A DNA stretch of 64,000 nt from Rebecca billardiae RCC1528 (Eukaryota; Haptophyta). The translations under genes were made by a program, and so were the position numbers. Below, in pieces: positions 20,966 through 33,900 of the stretch; within the stretch, counting starts at the first letter, position 1, and each line of letters begins with the position of its first letter. Location of the stretch: the NCBI GenBank assembly GCA_965240325.2, contig OZ251246.1, positions 124,001 to 188,000 on the forward strand, given 5' to 3'. Below the pieces are notes generated by a model. It was not told where the DNA came from, did no database searches, and was given only the letters and a program-made list of their open reading frames with translations.

Positions 20966-22549
20966 ATGCTCGTCAGCGCGCTCCTCCTCGGCGCCGTCGG
21001 CTTCGCCGCGCCGGGCGCGCGGCCCGCGGGCGGCGCGGCGTCGGCCGTGCGCATGGCGGCGACGCCCTCCGGCTCGAACGGCGCGCACCTCAGCGCGGCG
21101 CAGAAGGCCGAGCTCGCCGAGATTGCGCAGCTGGTCGCGCGGCCGGGCAAGGGCATCACCGCATGCGACGAGGGGCCCGCGACGATCGGCGCGCGCTTCG
21201 AGGCGGTGGGCGTGGAGAACAGCGAGGAGACGCGGCGGGCGTACCGTCAGATGCTCTTCGAGACCGAGGGCGCCAACGACTACCTCGCCGCCGCCATCCT
21301 CGACCCCGAGACGCTGTACCAGTCGTCGTCCACGTCGGGCGACAAGTTCCCCAAGGTCCTTGCCGACCGCGGCATCGTGCCCGGCGTGAAGCCGCACCTC
21401 AAGGTGTACGCGCTGCCCGGCTGCGGCGGCGAGACGGTGATGCAGGGCCTCGACTCGCTCGCCGCGCGCTGCGCCGAGTACCGCGCCGCCGGCGCGCGCT
21501 TCGCCAAGTGGCGCTCGCCGCTCGAGATCCGAGACGGCCAGATCTCGCGCCTCGCGATCGAGACCAACATGCACGACCTGGCGCGGTACGCGCTGATCTG
21601 CCAGGCGGAGGGGCTGATGCCGATCGTCGAGCCGGACATCTCGCTCGTCGGCGACTACGACCTCGAGACCGCCATCCAGGTCAACGTGCAGGTGCAGGCA
21701 GAGCTGTACAAGGTGAGCGCGCGCGCGCACACACAGGGCGCGTGCACACACTCAGCGCACACGTGAGCACACACACACAGAGAGAGAGAGAGAGAGGAGA
21801 CATCGTGAGACACAGAGAGACACAGAGGAGTCTGGAACAAGGGCAGAGGGGAGAGAGGGAGGAAGGGCGGGGCCGCGACTGCGCGCCGCGCACGGCGGCG
21901 CGGCCGCCCGGGCAGCACGCGCACACGCGCCTGGCGTGCGCGCGTGCGTGCGTGCGCGCGTGCGTGCGTGCGCGCGCGCGTGCGTGCGTGCGCGCGTGCG
22001 ACGTAACTCGTCCCCCTCCCCCACTCCTGCTCCCAGGCGATGATCGACCACGGCGTGTACATGGAGGGCTCGACGCTCAAGCCCAACCTGGTCAACCCGG
22101 GCAAGGCGTGCCCCACGCACTTCACGTGCGAGCAGATCGCGCAGGCGAACATCGACGTGCTCACGCGCGTCTTCCCGTGCGCAATGCCGGGCGCCAACTT
22201 CCTCTCTGGCGGGCAGACGCTCGAGAACGCGGCCGCGCGCCTCTCCAAGATCAACCAGCTCAAGGGGAAGGCGCCGTGGAACCTGTCCTTCTCGTGGTCG
22301 CAGGCGCTGCAGCTGCCGATGCTGCAGCTGTGCAAGGGCAAGGGCGAGCTCGTGCTCGACGAGATGTCCAACCTCTACCTCGAGGAGCTCAAGATCGCAG
22401 GCGCCGCCGCGCTCGGCGAGTACACGCCGCCCGAGGCGGGCGCGGGCGACCACGTGCCGCCGCCGCCGCCCGCGGCCAAACACCAGCCGGAGGCGGAGGC
22501 GAAGGAGGCGGCGGCGCCCGCCAAGAAGCCGTGGTGGCAGTTCGCATGA
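20966..22549 (+). CDS. Plastid-targeted class I fructose-bisphosphate aldolase (two exons)
   Basis: Exons 20966-21712 and 22037-22549 give 419 residues. The enzyme interconverts fructose-1,6-bisphosphate with DHAP and G3P through a lysine Schiff base. Seen: GITACDEGPATIG (the ADES-like aspartate loop), ENSEETRRAYRQMLF, ARFAKWRSPLEI (active-site AKWR) and, across the splice, MIDHGVYMEGSTLKPNLV containing the Schiff-base Lys of the LLKPN motif. The N-terminus MLVSALLLGAVGFAAPGARP is a signal-peptide-like hydrophobic stretch followed by an F-A-A-P motif, the bipartite leader of red-derived complex plastids. The catalytic domain starts near residue 45. A ~35-residue Pro/Glu/Lys tail ending KKPWWQFA replaces the usual C-terminal Tyr. 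Confidence 0.92.
21713..22036 (+). other. Aldolase intron with AC/AG and GTGC repeats
   Basis: 324 bp, donor aag|gtgagcg and acceptor tcccag|gcgatg, phase 0. It holds (AC)n and (AG)n near 21766-21797 and alternating purine-pyrimidine GTGCGTGC/GCGC DNA near 21935-22000, followed by a pyrimidine-rich acceptor tract. Confidence 0.9.
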
Positions 22550-23611
22550 GCGCGCGCGCGCAGCATATAGAGACGATATCGTCGTGCACGACTGGCCTTG
22601 CGACGCTCGTCTGAGCAGTCGCGTCATCCCGGCGCGGCGGCGCCCACTGCATCATATCAGCAGCGCAGCATCAGCAGCAGCCTGGCGCGCTGGCGAGTGG
22701 CAGTCCTGGCGCGGCCCCGCGCCGCCGCAGCGGACCCACGGGCGGCTACAGAGTACAGCGCCGCATTTATTATAATTATTATATTATTATTTGATTATAT
22801 ATATATATGCGTAGTGGTGTTATTGGTACAATAACTGAGTAGTGTGTACGAGCTGCATGACGGATGGGCTCGCTGTGAGGCCTCTGCACTCCACTTACAT
22901 GCCGCTGTTTCACGCGTCGCAGCCGCGCGCCCTCGCAGAATTTCAGCGGACTCTTCTAGTCTTCTGCGGGTACGCCGCGGGTGCACGAGAGCAAAGTGCC
23001 CTGCCAGAAGTGCCAGAGCGGCGGACGAACCAGCCATGCTGCTGCCCCCGGGCATTCGGCAAGTCATCGGCGCGAGCACCGCCTCGCTTCTCGAGCAGCG
23101 AGCTGGGAATCGGCAGCGCACAACCTGAGCGCGCCAGGTACCTCTCGCCAGTCGTCCTTCGACCAGTCGACTCGGACAGGATGCCCATCACCATCAACTC
23201 GTCTCAGCAAGTCGTCCCTCTGCTGAGCACGTGCACCACGCAGCAGCGCAGTGCCAGCGAACGATTCCCAGCCACGGCGCTGCGCTTTGTATATATATGT
23301 ATATATATATGTATATATATATGTATATATATATATATACTTCGGAACATTATTTGACGACGATATTAATTATTATATAATATTATAATAATTATAGCAG
23401 CTGCTATATAACTACGACGTACGTACGAACTCCGGACGGAGTATAATAATAATGGGACGGCCATGCCGCCATGCGGTGGCGCCAGCGCGCGACTGGACGG
23501 CGCGGCTGACCGACTGACCGTCGACCGATTGATGCGGCGATTGGCGTCTCAAGACGACCGGACGACCGGCCTGGCGTCGGCACGGCCGCGGCCGGGGCGG
23601 GTGCGCGCGCC
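22550..23611. other. Intergenic DNA between convergent 3' ends
   Basis: About 1.06 kb between the aldolase stop and the giant-gene stop. It contains AT-rich stretches near 22764-22810 and a long TATA/GTATATATAT repeat. Short ORFs show no recognisable domain. Confidence 0.5.
23287..23340. repeat. Compound (TA)n/GTATATATAT microsatellite
   Basis: Alternating TA runs interrupted by G at roughly 12-base intervals; neighbouring AT-rich DNA continues to about 23410. Lies downstream of both convergent genes. Confidence 0.9.
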
Positions 23612-23800
23612 CTACTCGGGCTCGATGCGCGGCGTGCGGTGCAGCAGGAGCGGCAGCCCGAGCAGCGAGACGACGAGCGGCTCGAGCACGGCCAGCAGGC
23701 ACAGCAGGCTCAGCAGCCTGCGCGTGGCGGCGGCGAGTGCGCGCGCGGCGCTGGGCGGTCAGCGCGGCCGCGCGCGCGCGCGCGCGCGGCCGCTCGGCGC

Positions 23801-23839
<39 letters not shown>

Positions 23840-26800
23840 CGCGCACCAGCTGGCGCAGACGTACGCGGCGCCGCCGGAGGACATGGCGCGGCTCGAGCCC
23901 GCGCGCACGCCGATCGCGCCGAGCAGGCAGCCGAGCAGCAGCAGGCCGGCCACGGCCCACGCCGGCCCCTCGGCCACCAGCCTGAACCGCCAGCGCGCGG
24001 AGAAGGAGGGGGCGAGCGCGGACGCGCCGGCGCGCGCGCTGGTGGTGCGGCGCTGCTGCTCCTTGTCGAAGACGTCGGGGCTGGCCGCGGCGCCCGCGTC
24101 GAAGAAGAGCACGCCGCCCTCGCGCCCGCCGGACTGCGCCGAGCGGCGCGACGAGTCGGACGCCGCCTCCGCGCCCGGCACCGACTCGGCGCCCGCTTCG
24201 TCCTCCGCCTCCTCCCCCTCCGGCGTGCCCTCGGGCCCGAGGTAGCGGCGCAGCGCGTCCGCCTTGCTGCGCGGCTTGGCGCCGGCGGCCTGCTCGGGCG
24301 TCTGCTGCGGCAGCGCCGAGAACTGCGCGGCCGCGCGCGAGGGCGCGGTGCGCGGCGTGAGCGCGGCGTCGCGCGCGGGCGGCGCGCGCGCGGCGCGCGG
24401 CGCGCGTCGCGCGCGGCTCGCGCGCACCCCTGGCGACGCGCCCGGCGGCTCGGGCGGCGGGCGGTGCCTGACGGCGGTCGCGGCGGTGGCGTACGCGGCG
24501 GGGTCGGTGATGAGCAGCCGCGTCGTGTCGCAGCCGCACGCCGTGCCCGTGCCCGACGAGCGCCGCCTGACGAGCTGAGCGCCAGCGCCGCCGTCCGCGG
24601 CGGCGGGCGCGCCCACGCCGCCGGGCACAAACTGACCGCGGCGCGCCGCGCCGGCGTATCCGCCGGCCGGGCGCTCGCGCGAGGTGGAGCGTCGGATGTT
24701 GCGCTCGCCGAGCGCGCCGCCCGCGCCGCCGAGCTCGGCGCCGAGCATGCTCTCGCGCGCGGGCACGCGCGACGCGCTGAGCCGCGCGGCGCGCACACCC
24801 ACGCCGATTGGCCGTGGGCTGCCCACGCCCACGCCGCCCACGCCGCCGCCGCTGCTGCCGCGCGCGCCGCGCGCCGGCAGGCCGGCCAGCCCGACTCGCT
24901 GCGACTGGAAGTCGGAGAGCGCGGCGGTGGAGGCGTAGACGGGCTCGCCGTCGCGCGTGGGCGAGAGCGGCGAGGAGCCGTCGGGCAGGAGGTACGACGC
25001 GAGGCCCGAGCCGCCCGCGCCCGGCGTGTAGGGCCGGCCGCGCGCGCCGGGCGAACTGCTAGCGGGCGCGCCCGCGGCGGCGGCGGCGGCGGCGGCGGCC
25101 GACTCGCGAGCGGCGGCGTTGGAGGCGCGCTGGCCCGCGGGCGGCGAGCGCGTGGGGATGGGCACCCACGAGCCGGAGCCGCTGCCGCCGGCGGCGGCGA
25201 GGGCGAGCGCGCGCGCGCGCCGCCCCGCCACGCCGCCCGCGGCCGCGCCGCCCGCGGCCGCGCCGCCGTCCGCCGCCGGCGCGGCGGCCGCGCCGAGCAG
25301 CGAGGCCGCGTTGGCGTTGAGGGCGGCCGCGCGCGAGCGGCGGCGGCTGCCGGGCGGAGGGCCGATGGCGGCGGCGGCGCTGCCGCGGCGGCGGTCGGAG
25401 GCCGCGCACGCCGCGGGCGCCGCCTCCGCCGCCGCGCCGGCGGCGGCGGCGGCGGGCGCGCCGTCGAGAGGCGTGGGCGGGTGCGGCGGCAGCGGCGTCG
25501 CGTCAACGGCGACGCGGCAGCCGCGCGTGCCGGCCCACGCGCGCACGGTGGCGGAGCCGGGGCGCGAGATGACGCTGGCCGCGGCGGAGGAGGACGAGGC
25601 GGCGTCGTCGCCGCCCGCGCCCGCCCCGCCTCCACACCCGCCGCTCGCCACGAGCGTGCCCGCGCCCGCCGTCGCCGAGGCGGGCGGCTGCACTTTCTCG
25701 CGGAAGCCCGCGCGCGCCCCCGCGCCTGCGCCGCCCGCCGCGGCCGCGGACGCGCGCCGGCCGAGGCCGGGGCCGGGCGCGGGGCCGGGGGCGCCGCCGA
25801 GCGCGGCGGCGGGCGGGAGGATCGCCCCGCCGCCGCCGAGCAGCGGGATCGCCACGCGGCCCGCGCCGCCGCCCGGCGGCTGCGGCGCGAGCGCGCGTCC
25901 GCCCTCGGCGGCGCCCAGCCACACGCCCGGCGGCGGCGCGATGATGCGGCCGCCGTCGGCGGCGGCGGCGCGCGGCGGCATCGCCGGGAGCATCGGCGGC
26001 CCGCCGCCGCCCGCGCCGGGCGGCAGCTGCGCGCGCCGCTGGAAGGCGGGCGCTGGCACGGCGTCGCCGTCGGCGCCCGCGCGCGCGGCGAGTCGGCGCG
26101 ACGGCGGCGGCGCCTCCGCCTCCGCCTCCGCCTCGGGCCGCGGCGGCTGTGGCGGCGGTGGGCGCGGGGGCTGCGGCGCGGGGCCGGGCTCGGCCGCCGC
26201 CTCGCCCCACGCGCCCCCGCCCGCGCGGCGCCCGGCCGACGGCGGCCCCGCGTCCGCGAACGCCGCGTCGCCGTCGTCGTCGCCGCCGGGCGGCGGCGTC
26301 GGCTCGGGCGGCGCGGGCGCCGGGTCGGGCGGCGGCCGCTCGTCCGGCGGGCGCGGCGGCGGAGCGGCGCCCGCCGAGTCGTCCGCGTCGGGTGGCGGTG
26401 TGCGCGAGCGGCGCGGCTCGCGCGGCTCGAGCGCGCGCAGCCCGGGCGGCGGCGGCGGGCGGCGCGTCGGGCTGGCCGCGCTCGCGCAGCCCGCGGCGGC
26501 GGACGCCGCGGCCGCGCCGCCGCCCTGCTCGGCCGACGCGCGGCGCGTGAGCGTGGGCGCGGCGGCGCCGCCGTCGGCGACGGAGCTGGTCGCGGACTCG
26601 CGCGCGGGGCGCGAGCGGACCGAGTCGGTGCGCTGCAGCGGCGGGATCCCCGCCGCGCCCGCGATCGCCGGCGTGGCGAACAGGTCGACCGGCGTGGCGT
26701 CGTGGATGACCGTGCGCTTGGGCGGCGAGCGCGGCGGCCGCGCGCGCGCGCCGGTCGACGAGCGGCGCGAGACGGCGCTCATGCCGCCCTGCGAGTCGAC

Positions 26801-28455
26801 GCGGCGCACGCCGGGCGAGGCGGGGCGGGCGGTGGGCGAGGCGGCGGGCGCGCCCGCCGCCGTCGCGGGCAGCAGCCCCGCGCCCGCCGTCGCGGGCAGC
26901 AGGCCGACGCGCTCGCGGCGCGGGCCGCCGCGGCCGCGGCCGCCGCCGAGCGGCGGCGGCGCGGCGGCGGGCGCGGCCGCGCCGCCGCCCCTGCCGACGG
27001 CCGAGCCGTCGCGGCTGGCGAGGCGGCGCGGCGGCGCGCGCGCGGGCGGCGGCGGGATCGCCACGCCCTCGAACAGCTTCGCGCCACTGCCGCCCACGCC
27101 GAGCGAGCCGTCGCCGAAGCCGATCGCGCCGAGCCTTGGCGCGGGCGGCGCGCTCGGGCCGGCGCCCGCGCCGCCGCCGCCGTCTTGCGAGCGGCCCGCC
27201 GGGCTGCACGCGGCGGCAAAGTCGCGGCGGCCGGCGCGCGCGGCGGCGGGCGCGCCCGCCGCGGGCTTGCGCGAGTCCAGCCGCGGCGGCGCGGGCGGCA
27301 GCGAGGTGGGTAGCACCGGCGCGCCCGCCGCGGCCGCGCCGCCGCCGGCGCCGCCGCCCGGCGCGGACGCCGTCTCGACCGGCAGCGACACGCGGCCTGT
27401 CTTCTGCAGCGACGTGGGGTCGACGGGCGTGAGCTTGGGCTTGCAGCGCGACTTGGGCTCGAGGCGCGTCTTCACGCGCAGCCGCGTCTCGAACGGCAGC
27501 TCGGCGAACCGGTCGTCCGAGCAGTACGCCATCGGCGGCGCGGGCAGGTCCTGCGCGGCCGCGGTCGCCACACCCATCTCCTCGCCAAAGATCTGCGACT
27601 GGTCGCGCGCGGGCGACTCGAACGGGGCGGCGGGCGGCGGCGGGCGGAGGGGCGCGGGCACGACGCGGCGCGGCGCGCGCCCGCCCAGCGGGCCGAGCGC
27701 GTCGCCCAGGTCCGCGTCGTCCACCACGCCCTCCTCGCCCGCGCCGCCGCTCGCGCGCGCCGCGCCGAGCGCGCCGAGCGGCGGCACGGCGCCCGGGCGC
27801 GCGCCGCCGCGCGGGCCGGCCGTCGGCGGCGGCAGCAGCGAGACGCCCACCTCGCGCTTGGGCGGCGCGGGCGGCGCGACGACGGGGCGGAGGATGAGCG
27901 AGCGGTCCGACTGCGCGACCGAGAGCGCGCCGCCCTCCGACGACAGCGACGCGCCGTGCGGCGACGAGCCCGCCGCGTCGGCGACGCGCAGCCGCGGGCG
28001 CGACGCGCGCCGGAACGACGCGAGCCGCGCGCGCGCGCCCAGCTCGGCGTCGCGCCGGCGCGCGCGCGCGTAGTAGAGGAAGGGCGCGCGCGCGAGCCAG
28101 CACAGCGGCGCGGCGCACAGCGCGCCGAAGAGCCCGACGAGCAGCACGCCGAGCGCCGACCCCGTCGCCTCGCCCTCGGCGGGCGCGAGCGCGGACGGCG
28201 CGAGCGCGGCGCTCGCCGCGTCGGCCGAGCCGCTGAGGCCCTCGTCGAGCGCGACCGCCGCGAGGAAGGCGGCGGCGGCGCACGCGCCGAGGACGGGGAC
28301 GGACTCGAGCCGCCCGACCGAGCCGTCCGTCGTGCGGCGCAGCTCGGCCGGCGCCCGCGCCCGCGTCGCGTTCGCGAGCGCGTGCGTCTGCGCGAAGAAG
28401 GCGCTGAAGCGCGCCCAGCGCGTGGGCGGCTGCAAGAGCTGGCGCCAATCAGCGG

Positions 28456-28492
<37 letters not shown>

Positions 28493-28769
28493 GGCCGCGC
28501 GCTCGGCGCGCGGCGGGGTGAGCTCGGCGTCGTCGGCGGTGGAGACCGAGGCGCGCGCCACGCCGCCGTCCTCCGCCGACGCGCGGCGCGGCGAGACCGG
28601 CGGCGAGCGCGAGGGCGGGCTGGGCGGCGGGCTCGGCGCACCGCCGTCGCCGCCACCGCCTGGCGGCGCGCCGCCGCCGCCCTCCTGCCCCTGCCCCTGC
28701 CCCTGCCCCTGCTGCTCCTGCTGCGCGTGCGCCGCCTTGAGCGCGGCGCCGTGCGACTGGCGGTCGACC
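23612..28769 (-). other. C-terminal membrane and disordered region of the giant protein
   Basis: Hydrophobic segments at about 28305-28250 (VLGACAAAAFLAAVAL) and 28165-28080 (LGVLLVGLFGALCAAPLCW). Then about 1,350 residues of disordered Ala/Arg/Ser/Pro sequence, probably cytoplasmic, with scattered basic-Ser motifs. A further segment lies at 23968-23905 (AWAVAGLLLLGCLLGAIGV) and one in the last exon at about 23715-23643. The layout is loosely like large protist polycystin-type proteins, but no PLAT or channel domain is visible. Confidence 0.5.
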
Positions 28770-30911
28770 CAGAGCAGCGCGAGCACGTCGAGCAGCAGGA
28801 TCGAGAACGCGACGAAGCCGAGCACGAAGCCGCCCCAGTGCGGCTCGGGCGGCGCGAGCGTGACCGCCGTCGACGGCACCGACTCGACCGCGCCCGGCGG
28901 CGGCGGCGCGGGCGCGGGCGGCGCCACGCCGAGCCGCAGCTCGGGGTAGACGACGGCGGCGCCGGGGAGCGCGAGGCGCTCGGCCGCGGAGAGACTGTCG
29001 AGCAGCGCGCGCACCTCCGCCTCCGACACCGACCCGCCGCCGCCCGCCTGCGCCTCGAGCTGCGCGCGCGCCGAGAGCCGCACGTCTCGGGCGAACGCAA
29101 AGCACAGGGCGAGTGTGGCCGGCGGCAGCTGGCCCGGCGCGGGCTCGGTCGGGGTGAAGGTGGCGGAGCCGTTGGTCAGCGCGAGCGGCGGCGCGGCGGC
29201 GGTGGCCGCCGCGTCGGCGCACGCCGCCGTCGCGTTGCTCGAGTTCGACACGCTGAACGCCGCCACGTCGAACATCGCCGTGCCGTCAAAGACGCCCGCC
29301 TCCGCGCCCACGCCCGGCCCTCGGAAGAGCAGCGCAATGGGCGCGCCGTCGAGCGCGACGACGGACGCGCCGGCGTCGTCGAGCGCGGAGGCGTCGGCCG
29401 CGGTGGCGCCGGCGCGCGCGGGCGCGCCGCCCTCGGGCACCACCTCCTCCACCGAGCTCACCAGCCGCAGCGGCGGCGGCGGGCTCGGCGGGCTCGGCGG
29501 GCTCGGCGGCGGGCTCGGCGGCGGCGGCGCGGGCGGCGATCGCGGCGCGTCGTCAAACTCTGGGACGGGCGTGGGCACGACGACGGCGGCGGCGGTGGCG
29601 GCGAAGACGGCGGGCGAGAGCGCGGTGGAGTTGAGCGCGGCCTCCACGCTCAGCGCGCTGCCCACCAGCTGGCGCACCGCGCCCACCATCGACTCGGACA
29701 CGACGCGCTGCGAGGCGCCCAGCAGGCGGATCTGCTCGGTCACGTCCGTCACGGCCGCGCTGCCGATCGTCGCGGCGCGCGCCTGCAGCTGGGTGACGGC
29801 GGAGGCGGTGGAGCGCGAGACGGCCTCGAGCACGGCGGACGAGGCGTTGGACACCTGCGCCGAGCTCGCCACCGCGCCGAAGCGCAGCCCCGCGCGCAGC
29901 GCCACGCGCAGCTGGTTGGGCCACAGCCGCAGGTCGAAGAGGGTCGAGGACGCGCCGCCGCCGCCGCCGCCGGGCGGCGGCGGCGGCGAGGCGGGCGGCG
30001 GCGAGGGCGAGGTGTCGGCGGCGCTGACGTTGAGCACGCCCGAGGCGAGCAGCTCCTCCGCGATCGCCGCCTGCACGCGCTCCGCCGCGCTCACCAGCAC
30101 CGACGTCGGCGCGCCCGACGCCACGATCGTCGCGGCGATCACCTCAGTGGTCGCCTGCAGCGAGGCCATCAGCCCGAGCAGCGCGGCCGCCTCCGCCTTC
30201 ACCGCCTCCTGCCGCCACACGGAGGAGTACGGGTCGGCGGTGAGGAGCGCGGCCGCGGCGCCGCCCGCGCCGAACGCCGCCGGGTCGAGCCCCAGCGCCG
30301 CCGCCACGTCCGAGTCGAGCACGTGCGTCGAGCGGCCCAGGTCGACGAGCAGCGTACTGAGTGGCGTCACGAGCACCGCCGCTTGCGAGGCGGCGGTGAG
30401 GCGCGTGCGCAGCGGCGTCGAGACGGTCGCGCCCGAGCCCGCGTCGACGCACGCGGAGAGCAGCGGGTCGATGCGCACGAGCGTGCCACGCACGCTCTCC
30501 CACTCCGCGACGAACCCAAAGTTGCCGAAGCCCGCCGTCACCGTCGACGCCTCGCCCGCGTCGAGCGCGCCGTCGCCGTCCGCGTCCAGCCAGATGGTGC
30601 AGCCCTCGAGGTAGCCGTCCATCGCCTTGCCGACGATCTCGGGCGTGGGCGGCGGGGAGGGCGGCGGCGAGGGGGGCGGCGAGGGCGGGGGCGCGGGCGG
30701 CGGCGAGGGCGGCGGGGACGGCGGCGGCGAGGGCGGCGGCGAGGGCGGCGCCGACGGCGGCGCCGACGGCGGCGGCGAGGGCGGCGGCGAGGGCGGGAGC
30801 GGCGGCGGGAACGGATCGGTGCGCGGCGGCGGCGGCGGGCTCGGCGGCGGGCTCGGCGGCAGTGACGGGATGGGCGGCAGCGCGGGCGGCGGTAGGGGCG
30901 GCGGCTGCGGG

Positions 30912-30942
<31 letters not shown>

Positions 30943-33900
30943 AGGGCGGCGGCGAGGGCGGCGAGGGCGGCGGGAACGGCTCGGTGCGCGGCGGCGGCGG
31001 CGGCGTGGGCGGCGGCAGCGGCGGCGGCGCGGGCGGCGGCGAGGGCGGCGGCGAGGGCGGCGGCGCGGGCGGCTGGAGCGTCGGCGGCGGGCTCGGTGGC
31101 GGCGAGGGCGGAGGGCTGGGCGGCGGCGAGGGCGGCGGCGAGGGCGGCGGCGAGGGCGGCGGCTGCGGCGGCGGCGATGGCGGCGACGCGGGCGGCGGCG
31201 GCGGCGGGAACGGAACCGTGCGCGGCGGCGGCGGCGGCGCGGGCGGCGGCGCGGGCGGCGGCGAGGGCGGCGGCGCGGGCAGCGGCGCGGGCGGCGGCGA
31301 GGGCGGCGGCGAGGGCGGCGGCGCGGGCGAGGGCAGCGGCGGTGGCGAGGGCGGCGGCGCGGGCGGCGCAGCCGGCGGCGGCGAGGGCGGCGGCGAGGGC
31401 GGCGAGGGCGGCGGGAACGGCTCGGTGCGCGGCGGCGGCGGTGGCGCAGGCGGCGGGCTCGGCGGCGGCTGCGGAGGCGGCCGCGGCAGCGGCGAGGGCG
31501 GCGGCGAGGGCGGCGGCGAAGGGGGCGGGCTCGGCGGCGGCGAGGGCGGAGGCGGCGCCGGCGGCGAGGGCGGCGGCGGGCTGGGCGGCGGCGAGGGCGG
31601 CGAGGGCGGCGGGAACGGCGTCGTGCGCGGCGGCGGCGGCGGCGTCGGCGGCGGGCTCGGCGGCGGCGACGGCGGCGGGCTCGGAGGCGGCGCGGGCGGC
31701 GGCGCCGGCGGCGGCGAGGGCGGCGCGCTCGGCGGCGGCGCCGGCGGCGGCGAGGGCGGCGGCCCCGGCGGAGGCGGCGAGGGCGGCGGCGAGGGCGGCG
31801 AGGGCGGCGGGAACGGCGTCGTGCGCGGCGGCGGCGGCGGCGTCGGCGGCGGACGCGGCGGCGGCGAGGGCGGCGGGCTCGGCGGCGGCGAGGGCGGCGG
31901 CGCGGGCGGCGGCGAGGGCGGCGCGCTCGGCGGCGGCGCGGGCGGCGGGCTCGGCGGCGGGGAGGGCGGCGGTGGCGAGGGCGGCGGCGAGGGCGGCGAG
32001 GGCGGCGGGAACGGCGTCGTGCGCGGCGGCGGCGGCGGCGTCGGCGGCGGACTCGGCGGCGGCGTTGGCGGCGGGCTGGGCGGCGGCGCGGGCGGCAGCG
32101 CGGGCGGCGGCGTTGGCGGCGGCGAGGGCGGCGGCGCGGGCGGCGGGCTCGGCGGCGGGCTCGCCGGCGGGCTCGGCGGCGGGCTCGGCGGCGGCGGCGT
32201 GGGCGGGAGTGGCGGCGGCGGCGAGGGCGGCGGCGAGGGCGGCGACGGCGGCGGGAACGGCTCGGTGCGCGGCGGCGGCGGCGGCGCCGGCGGCGGGCTC
32301 GGCGGCGGCGACGGCGGCGGGCTCGGCGGCGGCGCCGGCGGCGGCGCGGGCGGCGGCGCGCCGGGCGGCTGCGCCGGCGGCTGCGCCGGCGGCTGCGCCG
32401 GCGGCGCGCCGGGCGGTGGGCTCGGCGGCGGCGACGGCGGCGGCGACGGCGGTGGGCTCGGCGGCGGGGAGGGCGGCGGCGCAGGCGGCGACGGCGGCGG
32501 GAACGGCTCGGTGCGCGGCGGCGGCGGCCGGCTCGGCGGCGGCGCGGGCGGCGGCGACGGCGGCGGCGACGGCGGCGGCGCGGGCGGCGGGCTTGGCGGC
32601 GGCGGCGCGGGCGGCGGCGCGGGCGGCGGCGCGGGCGGCAGCGACGGCGGCACGCCCGGCGGCGCGCTCGGCGGCGGGCTCGGCGGCGGCGCGGGCGGCA
32701 GCGACGGCGGCGGCCGCGGCGGCGGCGACGGCGGCGGGCTCGGCGGCGAGGGCGGCGGGAACGGCTCGGCGCGCGGCGGCGGCGGCGGCGCGGGCGGCGG
32801 CGAGGGCGGCGGCGAGGGCGGCGGCGGTGAGGGCGGCGGTGTCGGCGGCAGCGGCGCGGGCGGCGGCGCGGGCGGCGGCGCGGGCGGCGGGCTCGGCGGC
32901 GGGCTCGGCGGCGGCGAGGGCGGCGGCGCCGCCACCAGCGGCGGTGGGCTCGGCGGCGGCGCGGGCGGCGGGCTCGGCGGCGGGCTCGGCGGCGGGCTCG
33001 GCGGCGGCGCGGGCGGCGGGCTCGGCGGCGGCGCGGGCGGCGCGGGCGGCGGGAACGGATCGGTGCGCGGCGGCGGCGGCGGGCTCGGCGGCGGGCTCGG
33101 CGGCGCGCTCGGCGGCGGCGAGGGCGGCGGGCTCGGCGGCGGCGCGGGCGGCGGCGGCGAGGGCGGCGGCGCGGGCGGCGGCGCGGGCGGCGGCGCGGGC
33201 GGCGGGCTGGGCGGCGGCAGCGGCGACGGCGGCGGCGGGCGTGGCGGCGGGCTGGGCGGCGGGCGCGGCGGCGGCGAGGGCGGCGGCACGGGCGGCGGCG
33301 GGCTCGGCGGCGGGCCCGGCGACGCGGGCGGCGGGCGTGGCGGCGGGCTCGGCGGCGCGCGCGGCGGCGGCGACGGCGGCGGCGCGGGCGGCGGCGGGCT
33401 GGGCGGCGGGCGCGGCTCCGCGGCGGGCGGCGGGCTGGGCGGCGGGCTGGGCGGCGGCGCGGGCGCGAGCTCGACGGTCGCGCTGACGAGCGGCACGAAC
33501 GCGAAGCCCGACGCGTCGTACGGCGCCGCGCTCGAGCCGAGGAACGGGAAGTTGCGGTCGGTCTCCGTGCCGCCGAGCGCGTCGGTCGTCTCGACCATGA
33601 ACGCGACGCGCACGGAGCCGGGCTCGGGCCAGCGGCCGTCGGACGTGTCCGGGCGGAAGGCGGCGGTGAAGGTGCCGTCGCCGGCGTGCGCGGCGGTGAG
33701 CACCCAGTTGCCCTCGCCCGAGTCCGAGCCCGCGCTGCCGCTCGACACCGCCACCTCGTACGCGCCGCCGCCGTACTCCACCTCCGCGCGCACGGCCGTC
33801 TTGTCCGCGCTCGCGGGCGCGGACGCGTCGTCCACGACGGTCACGGCGAGCACGAGGTCGGTGGAGGGCGCGGCGCCGCCGAGGGGCGAGGGGAGCAGCG

